Assembly (NCBI RefSeq): GCF_021560175.1
Contig: NZ_CP091110.1
Span: 2,098,001 to 2,162,000, forward strand
Direction: 5' to 3'
Length of the DNA stretch: 64,000 nucleotides
Source: Neobacillus drentensis
GTDB taxonomy: Bacteria > Bacillota > Bacilli > Bacillales > Cytobacillaceae
The notes below the pieces were generated by a model that had not been told where the DNA came from, ran no database searches, and saw only the letters and a list, made by a program, of their open reading frames with translations. How positions within the stretch are numbered: position 1 is the first letter of the stretch; every line of letters starts with the position of its first letter. This document shows positions 60,256-64,000 of the stretch, piece after piece. A program made the translations under genes and the position numbers.

Positions 60256-60603
60256 ATGGTGAAATCAATTGTTGATTTGGAGCGCTCTGCAACCATTTTA
60301 AAATTATTAGGGGATAAAACAAGATTAACCATTGTTGCAATTTTGAAACAACGTGAATGCTGTGTTTGTGAGTTTCTTGAAGTGTTCGAAATGAGTCAGC
60401 CATCCATCAGTCAGCATCTTCGAAAATTAAAAGATGCCGGGATGGTTAGGGAAGAACGAAGAGGTCAGTGGATTTACTATTCCCTAAATCAACAAAGCGA
60501 GTTATATGGACTCATTCAGGATATTTTAGAACATGTGCCTGTACAAACAGAGAAAATTAAAATGATTGAAAAAAGCAATCCCACCCTTCGATGTGGATGT
60601 TAG
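60256..60603 (+). CDS. arsR: Arsenic-responsive repressor ArsR
   Basis: A 115-residue ArsR/SmtB winged-helix repressor. The metalloid-sensing cysteines lie in RECCVCEFLEVF (Cys35, 36, 38) just ahead of the recognition helix MSQPSISQHLRKLKDAG. One more cysteine than the usual CVC motif is present. The protein ends in RCGC, an extra cysteine pair. It should leave its operator when arsenite binds. ATG 60256 follows GCGGGGGTG; a GTG three codons earlier overlaps that site. It heads the acr3-arsC operon. Confidence 0.93.
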   Translation: MVKSIVDLERSATILKLLGDKTRLTIVAILKQRECCVCEFLEVFEMSQPSISQHLRKLKDAGMVREERRGQWIYYSLNQQSELYGLIQDILEHVPVQTEKIKMIEKSNPTLRCGC

Positions 60604-60627
60604 TTTTATTAAATTAGGAGTGAGAAA

Positions 60628-61683
60628 ATGAGAAAGACAGAAAAGAAGCGTTTATCGTTCTTGGATCGATACCTAACGCTATGGATTTTTCTTGCTATGG
60701 CAATCGGAATTGGTTTGGGATTTATCTTTCCGAGATTTGTCGATAGTATGAACAGTTTGCAGGTGGGAACTACATCGATTCCACTAGCTATTGGCTTAAT
60801 TTTAATGATGTATCCTCCCTTAGCGAAAGTTCGTTATGAGGAAATAGGGCGAGTATTTAAAAATGTAAAAGTATTGATATTATCCCTTGTACAAAACTGG
60901 ATCATTGGACCCATCCTTATGTTTTTATTAGCCATTATTTTTCTTCCTGATAAACCGGAGTATATGGTTGGTCTCATTATGATTGGTTTAGCTCGTTGTA
61001 TTGCGATGGTCATTGTCTGGAATGATCTTGCAAAAGGAGATACGGAATACGCTGCTGGTTTAGTAGCATTCAACTCTATTTTCCAAATGTTATTCTTCTC
61101 GGTTTATGCATATGTGTTTGTAACCATTATCCCTAAATGGATAGGAATCCAAGGGGCTGTGGTAAACATTACGATGATCGAAGTGGGGAAATCGGTTTTC
61201 ATCTATCTTGGAATACCTTTCATAGCTGGTATGGTTACTCGGTTTACGTTGGTAAAGGCTAAAGGCAGACAATGGTATGAAAAAGTGTTTATACCTAAAA
61301 TCAGTCCCCTTACATTAATTGCGTTACTATTTACGATTATCATCATGTTCTCCTTAAAAGGGGACGCTATCGTGAGCTTGCCATTAGATGTAGTTCGTAT
61401 CGCCATTCCTTTATTAATTTACTTTGTCATCATGTTCTTTGTTTCCTTTTTTATAGGAAGGAAGATTGGAGCGAACTATCCTGTAACTACCACACTTGCT
61501 TTTACAGCTGGAAGTAATAACTTTGAATTAGCGATTGCTGTAGCTGTTGGTGTATTTGGTATCCATTCTGGTGCAGCTTTTGCAGCCGTTATTGGACCAC
61601 TCGTAGAAGTACCCGTAATGATTGCATTAGTAAACGTGGCTTTATGGTTCAAAAGAAAATATTTTAACGAACAAGCAGCTTAA
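60628..61683 (+). CDS. acr3: Arsenite efflux permease Acr3
   Basis: A 351-residue membrane carrier of the Acr3/BASS superfamily with about ten helices. The conserved cysteine lies in [19 protein letters not shown], and the second hallmark stretch, [18 protein letters not shown], is present. It exports arsenite with the proton motive force. GGAG lies upstream of the ATG; arsC follows 26 bases later. Confidence 0.95.
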   Translation: MRKTEKKRLSFLDRYLTLWIFLAMAIGIGLGFIFPRFVDSMNSLQVGTTSIPLAIGLILMMYPPLAKVRYEEIGRVFKNVKVLILSLVQNWIIGPILMFLLAIIFLPDKPEYMVGLIMIGLARCIAMVIVWNDLAKGDTEYAAGLVAFNSIFQMLFFSVYAYVFVTIIPKWIGIQGAVVNITMIEVGKSVFIYLGIPFIAGMVTRFTLVKAKGRQWYEKVFIPKISPLTLIALLFTIIIMFSLKGDAIVSLPLDVVRIAIPLLIYFVIMFFVSFFIGRKIGANYPVTTTLAFTAGSNNFELAIAVAVGVFGIHSGAAFAAVIGPLVEVPVMIALVNVALWFKRKYFNEQAA

Positions 61684-61709
61684 AACTAATCATAAAGGTG
61701 GAAATCAAC

Positions 61710-62132
61710 ATGGATAACAAAAAAACAATTTACTTCTTATGTACAGGGAACTCTTGCCGTAGTCAAATGGCAGAAGGTTGGGCGAAACAGCATTTAAGTG
61801 ATGAGTGGGAAGTGAAAAGTGCTGGGCTTGAAGCTCATGGATTAAACCCTAATGCCGTAAAAGCCATGAACGAAGCGGGAATTGATATCTCAACCCAAAC
61901 ATCTGATGTGATCGACCCTGAAATTTTAAACCATGCTGATTTGGTTGTTACGCTATGTGGACATGCTGCAGAACACTGCCCAGTTACACCTCCACATGTA
62001 AAACGAGTGCACTGGGGATTTGATGACCCTGCTAAAGCAGAAGGAACGGAAGAAGAAAAATGGGCATACTTCCAACGTGTTCGAGATGAAATCGAAGATC
62101 GCATTAAGCGTTTTGCTGAAACTGGTGAGTAA
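61710..62132 (+). CDS. arsC: Thioredoxin-coupled arsenate reductase ArsC
   Basis: A 140-residue low-molecular-weight-phosphatase-fold arsenate reductase. [14 protein letters not shown] carries the nucleophile Cys11 and Arg, and the shuttle cysteines Cys83 and Cys90 lie in [11 protein letters not shown]; these match Cys10/82/89 of the S. aureus enzyme. It reduces arsenate to arsenite for export by Acr3. ATG 61710 with AAAGGTGG upstream is preferred to the GTG at 61698. A terminator follows. Confidence 0.95.
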   Translation: MDNKKTIYFLCTGNSCRSQMAEGWAKQHLSDEWEVKSAGLEAHGLNPNAVKAMNEAGIDISTQTSDVIDPEILNHADLVVTLCGHAAEHCPVTPPHVKRVHWGFDDPAKAEGTEEEKWAYFQRVRDEIEDRIKRFAETGE

Positions 62133-62144
62133 GAGGATTGAATA

Positions 62145-62170
62145 GCCAGGAGATTTTATAATCTCCTGGC
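62145..62170 (+). terminator. Terminator of the arsR-acr3-arsC operon
   Basis: GCCAGGAGAT / ATCTCCTGGC with a six-base loop, then TTT. Confidence 0.8.
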
Positions 62171-62252
62171 TTTAAGTTTTAAGCAATTTTATTACTTTAT
62201 TATAAAGAAGTGGATTAAAATAAATAGGTAAAACAAGCAGGAGGGAATGGAC

Positions 62253-62531
62253 ATGAAAATCACTGATGAAGCACGTGATGAATTTAAAAAAATGTTCAAA
62301 GAAGAGAATGCTAAAAACATTCGTATCTTTTTTGATGGCTTTGGCTGAGGACAGCCGAGGATTGGACTGGCTCTGGATGAGCCAGAAGCAGACGATATTA
62401 TCGTCACTATAAATGATATAAAAGTAGCAATCGACCCAATTATTGAACCGAGCACCGAAGACCTTATCCTTGATCGTAGTGGAAATGGTTATGGAATTTC
62501 GATGATCGGTAATACGGGAAGATGCTGTTAG
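62253..62531 (+). CDS. HesB/IscA-like protein with in-frame TGA at the conserved cysteine; probable selenoprotein
   Basis: The ATG at 62253 has CAGGAGGG seven bases upstream. The frame reads MKITDEARDEFKKMFKEENA, then NIRIFFDGFG, then TGA (codon 32), then GQPRIGLALDEPEADDI, and on to a TAG after 92 codons, ending GNTGRCC. Both sides of the TGA are clearly one HesB-like domain, and the TGA takes the place of the conserved metal- or cluster-binding cysteine (expected FGCGGPRIGLALDEP). A HesB-related selenoprotein family is known in bacteria. A SECIS-like hairpin follows at 62367. It sits between arsC and arsI and may serve iron-sulfur or metalloid chemistry. If the cell lacks Sec machinery, this is instead a 31-codon nonsense fragment. 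Confidence 0.75.
62367..62385 (+). promoter_or_regulatory. Bacterial SECIS-like hairpin
   Basis: CTGGCTC, loop TGGAT, GAGCCAG: a perfect 7-bp stem starting 18 bases after the TGA. The apical loop begins 25 bases after the TGA and has G among its first two bases. Both fit the published bacterial SECIS consensus (apical loop 16-37 bases from UGA, early G in loop). Confidence 0.6.
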
Positions 62532-62557
62532 AAAAGACCTTTACTGGTCTTTTTTTA
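62532..62557. terminator. Bidirectional terminator after the HesB-like gene
   Basis: AAAAGACC / GGTCTTTT with a six-base loop, then TTT. It starts right after the TAG of the HesB-like frame, and the stop codon of the convergent small gene lies in its loop. Confidence 0.85.
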
Positions 62558-62756
62558 ATTTATCTGTTAGTTCATGAAATGCAGCTAAAAATTGTTGATA
62601 AGTTTGGGAGCCGTATTCCTCGATGTTGTAATGGAAAAATAGCTCCATGGCAATTTCTTTTGCTTGCTCAATCGTGCAATTTCGTGAAAGTCTAATTAGG
62701 TTTAAATAAGATAAAAAATACTCCTTCTTTAATGCACCTGCATGATTCACGGTCAT
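62541..62756 (-). CDS. Hypothetical 71-residue protein
   Basis: A small soluble protein with helical character (KEYFLSYLNLIRLSRNCTIEQAKEIAMELFF and YQQFLAAFHELTDKLKKDQ). I do not recognise a family. GGGGGAT lies nine bases before the ATG and a terminator ends the upstream arsI gene, so it needs its own promoter or read-through. Its stop is placed within the shared terminator. The frame is supported by the ribosome site and by its composition. Confidence 0.6.
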   Translation of the reverse strand: MTVNHAGALKKEYFLSYLNLIRLSRNCTIEQAKEIAMELFFHYNIEEYGSQTYQQFLAAFHELTDKLKKDQ

Positions 62757-62774
62757 ACAATTATCCCCCTAAAA

Positions 62775-62802
62775 AAGGGTCTCTTCCTAAAATGAGACCC
62801 TT
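62775..62802 (-). terminator. Terminator of arsI
   Basis: AAGGGTCTC / GAGACCCTT with a ten-base loop; the minus strand continues TTTTTTA. About 20 bases past the arsI stop. Confidence 0.85.
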
Positions 62803-62822
62803 CGTTAACTCATTATAATATT

Positions 62823-63305
62823 TCAAGAACAGCATTTAGTTGTATTTTTGCTTAGAGCCGTCGTTGAACAACACTCCACTTTTTCATCTTTCGGTTCATG
62901 TGTGCAACAAGAAGAAGCATTTTCACTGTTAACTTCAACATCTGCTTTTGTATAGAAAAACTCCCACTCGTTTCCATCAGGGTCAAGAATCCAAAATTTA
63001 TCTTGTAGGGCATAGCAGCATGTGGTGTTTATTTCTTCGTATTGTGTACGAATACCGTTTGCTTCGAGTCTATTCTTGTGCGCACTAACCTCATCTGTGC
63101 TTTCAACCTGAATACCAAAATGTCCTACTTGATTTCCACTTACTTCATCTCGAAGATTAAGGGTAAAGTTTAATCCTGGTGTTTGAAGAAGAAACTTTGC
63201 ATAATCAGGCTTTACTTTAACTGGTTCAACTCCAAAAACTTTACTATAGAACTTGATGGATTTTTCTAGGTTAGTAACATTAAGACCAATATGTGCATAT
63301 TTCAT
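62823..63305 (-). CDS. arsI: ArsI-type C-As lyase (vicinal oxygen chelate dioxygenase)
   Basis: A 160-residue VOC-fold Fe(II) enzyme. ArsI cleaves the carbon-arsenic bond of trivalent methylated and aromatic arsenicals. The iron ligands His5, His62 and Glu115 and the substrate thiol pair Cys96-Cys97 (in TTCCYAL) occupy exactly the positions described for Bacillus ArsI. The C-terminal tail, beyond the fold, carries three more cysteine pairs at 133-134, 145-146 and 158-159. AGGAGG lies before the ATG. CadI-like proteins are the alternative, but the thiol pair favours ArsI. Confidence 0.92.
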   Translation of the reverse strand: MKYAHIGLNVTNLEKSIKFYSKVFGVEPVKVKPDYAKFLLQTPGLNFTLNLRDEVSGNQVGHFGIQVESTDEVSAHKNRLEANGIRTQYEEINTTCCYALQDKFWILDPDGNEWEFFYTKADVEVNSENASSCCTHEPKDEKVECCSTTALSKNTTKCCS

Positions 63306-63379
63306 TTAAATTTCCTCCTAAAAATTTATTTTGATTAATCATCAATAATATGATTGGGATTTATTTTTTAAACAACGGT

Positions 63380-63571
63380 TTAATAGGCGCAACAGCAGCA
63401 ATTTGGTTGTACTCTTGATGACTTTCGACCTTCATTCCATTTCTTTACGACTTTTTCAAGGAATGTTTCCTTTTGGATGTCTCCAAATTTCCAAGCATTT
63501 TGGGCTTTCATTTCCTTTTCCTCCTGACGTATTTTCATGGTTTGATATACTTCATACTCGTTAAACACCAT
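63380..63571 (-). CDS. Small protein with C-terminal cysteine cluster
   Basis: A 63-residue, charged, probably helical protein ending in NCCCCAY. It has an AGGAGGG site eight bases before the ATG. I do not know a family. It sits between arsI and a MarR-type regulator; four adjacent cysteines suggest metal or trivalent arsenic binding or delivery. Confidence 0.6.
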   Translation of the reverse strand: MVFNEYEVYQTMKIRQEEKEMKAQNAWKFGDIQKETFLEKVVKKWNEGRKSSRVQPNCCCCAY

Positions 63572-63746
63572 AAATCCCTCCTATTTATCAAAGAACTAAG
63601 AAATTAAAACAGGTAAGATTGAAAACTGGTAAAGTGGACAGTAAACGGATCAATGTGAAAATTTATTGACTACAAAATAATCCCTCCTTTCATTCACTTG
63701 CGATTTGCAAGTATTAATTTTTAATAAAAGAGCAAGTGATTCTTGC

Positions 63747-64000
63747 TCAAATTAATGGTTTACAACAAACAGTGGATTTTGACATTGCTTCGTTAAGTAA
63801 TTTTACTGATTTAATAACCATTTCTCGTTCAAATTCGCTCATATGTGAGAATACTTCATTTAAGTATTGATTCATTTCCGCATTAATTTTAGCAGCAACA
63901 TAATTTCCTTGTGTAGTTAAAGTAAGAATTGAAACACGTCTATCATCAGGAAGAGGCGACTTTTTAACCAGCTCCATCTTTACTAGAGTTTGAATTTGGC
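63747..64000 (-). CDS. MarR-family regulator, C-terminal part
   Basis: The frame is open to the window edge, so the gene starts beyond it. The visible part reads QIQTLVKMELVKKSPLPDDRRVSILTLT, the recognition helix-wing of MarR proteins (DxRxxxxxLT motif), followed by the dimerisation helices and ending in VCCKPLI. The terminal cysteine pair could sense thiol-reactive arsenicals. It may control arsI and the small Cys-cluster gene downstream. Confidence 0.85.
   Translation of the reverse strand, partial: QIQTLVKMELVKKSPLPDDRRVSILTLTTQGNYVAAKINAEMNQYLNEVFSHMSEFEREMVIKSVKLLNEAMSKSTVCCKPLI

Noticed and set aside
62192-62455. Minus-strand frame covering the first part of the HesB-like gene
   Set aside because: Composition is the complement of a conserved protein, no ribosome site; the plus-strand TGA-containing frame explains the DNA better.

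Overview
The window reads as chromosome of a low-GC Gram-positive spore-former of the Bacillaceae (Bacillus/Neobacillus/Peribacillus type). The evidence is strong AGGAGG-type ribosome sites, TTG/GTG starts, lipoprotein signal peptides, cre-like CcpA sites, an FbpA-like peptide, a DUF3231 gene and a YkpA-type ABC-F protein. I saw no rRNA, tRNA, CRISPR array or intact insertion sequence.

Layout. 1-9.5 kb: a translationally coupled cobalamin salvage operon (btuC end, btuD-cbiZ fusion, cbiB, cobD, cobU, cobQ/cbiP, cobS, cobC, a degenerate CobU paralogue, a PduO-type adenosyltransferase, cblT, cblS). It has no cobT; alpha-ribazole appears to be imported and phosphorylated by CblT/CblS. 9.5-14.1 kb: a junk-rich interval with an IS1182-type remnant, then an RbsABC-type sugar importer behind a long leader with a cre-like site. 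14.3-19.9 kb: an ABC-F ATPase, then a transketolase-transaldolase operon divergent from a DeoR regulator. 20.4-25 kb: a two-subunit C-glycoside deglycosidase-like pair, a LacI regulator and a lone solute-binding lipoprotein. 25.4-30 kb: an AMP-forming acyl-CoA synthetase with a widened acyl pocket, a TPR-Arr rifampin ADP-ribosyltransferase, and a frameshifted DUF3231 gene.

30.3-38.5 kb: a complete malonate utilisation locus, with madLM divergent from gntR-mdcH-A-B-C-DE-G and mdcD and mdcE fused. 38.8 kb holds a truncated DnaD-like gene. 39.2-47.1 kb: a heme-dependent amine N-demethylase operon (monooxygenase, DmmA-like subunit, flavin/2Fe-2S reductase, aldehyde dehydrogenase, APC permease) behind a clear sigma-54 promoter, divergent from a sigma-54 activator with an unusual C-terminal sensor. 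47.4-54.6 kb: a CaiB-type CoA-transferase, a glutaryl-CoA-dehydrogenase-like enzyme, a DUF3870 protein, gabD, gabT and gabR. Together these could carry GABA to succinate or 5-aminovalerate to glutarate and crotonyl-CoA. 54.9-60 kb: an FbpA-like peptide, a lone ModA, and a TetR/MMPL pair.

60.2-64 kb: an arsenic locus (arsR, acr3, arsC, arsI and a MarR-type regulator cut by the window end). Inside it is a HesB/IscA-like gene at 62253-62531 that is open only if codon 32, an in-frame TGA at the conserved cysteine, is read as selenocysteine. A hairpin fitting the bacterial SECIS rules lies just downstream. Several proteins of this locus also end in cysteine pairs or clusters. This is the most interesting signal in the window.
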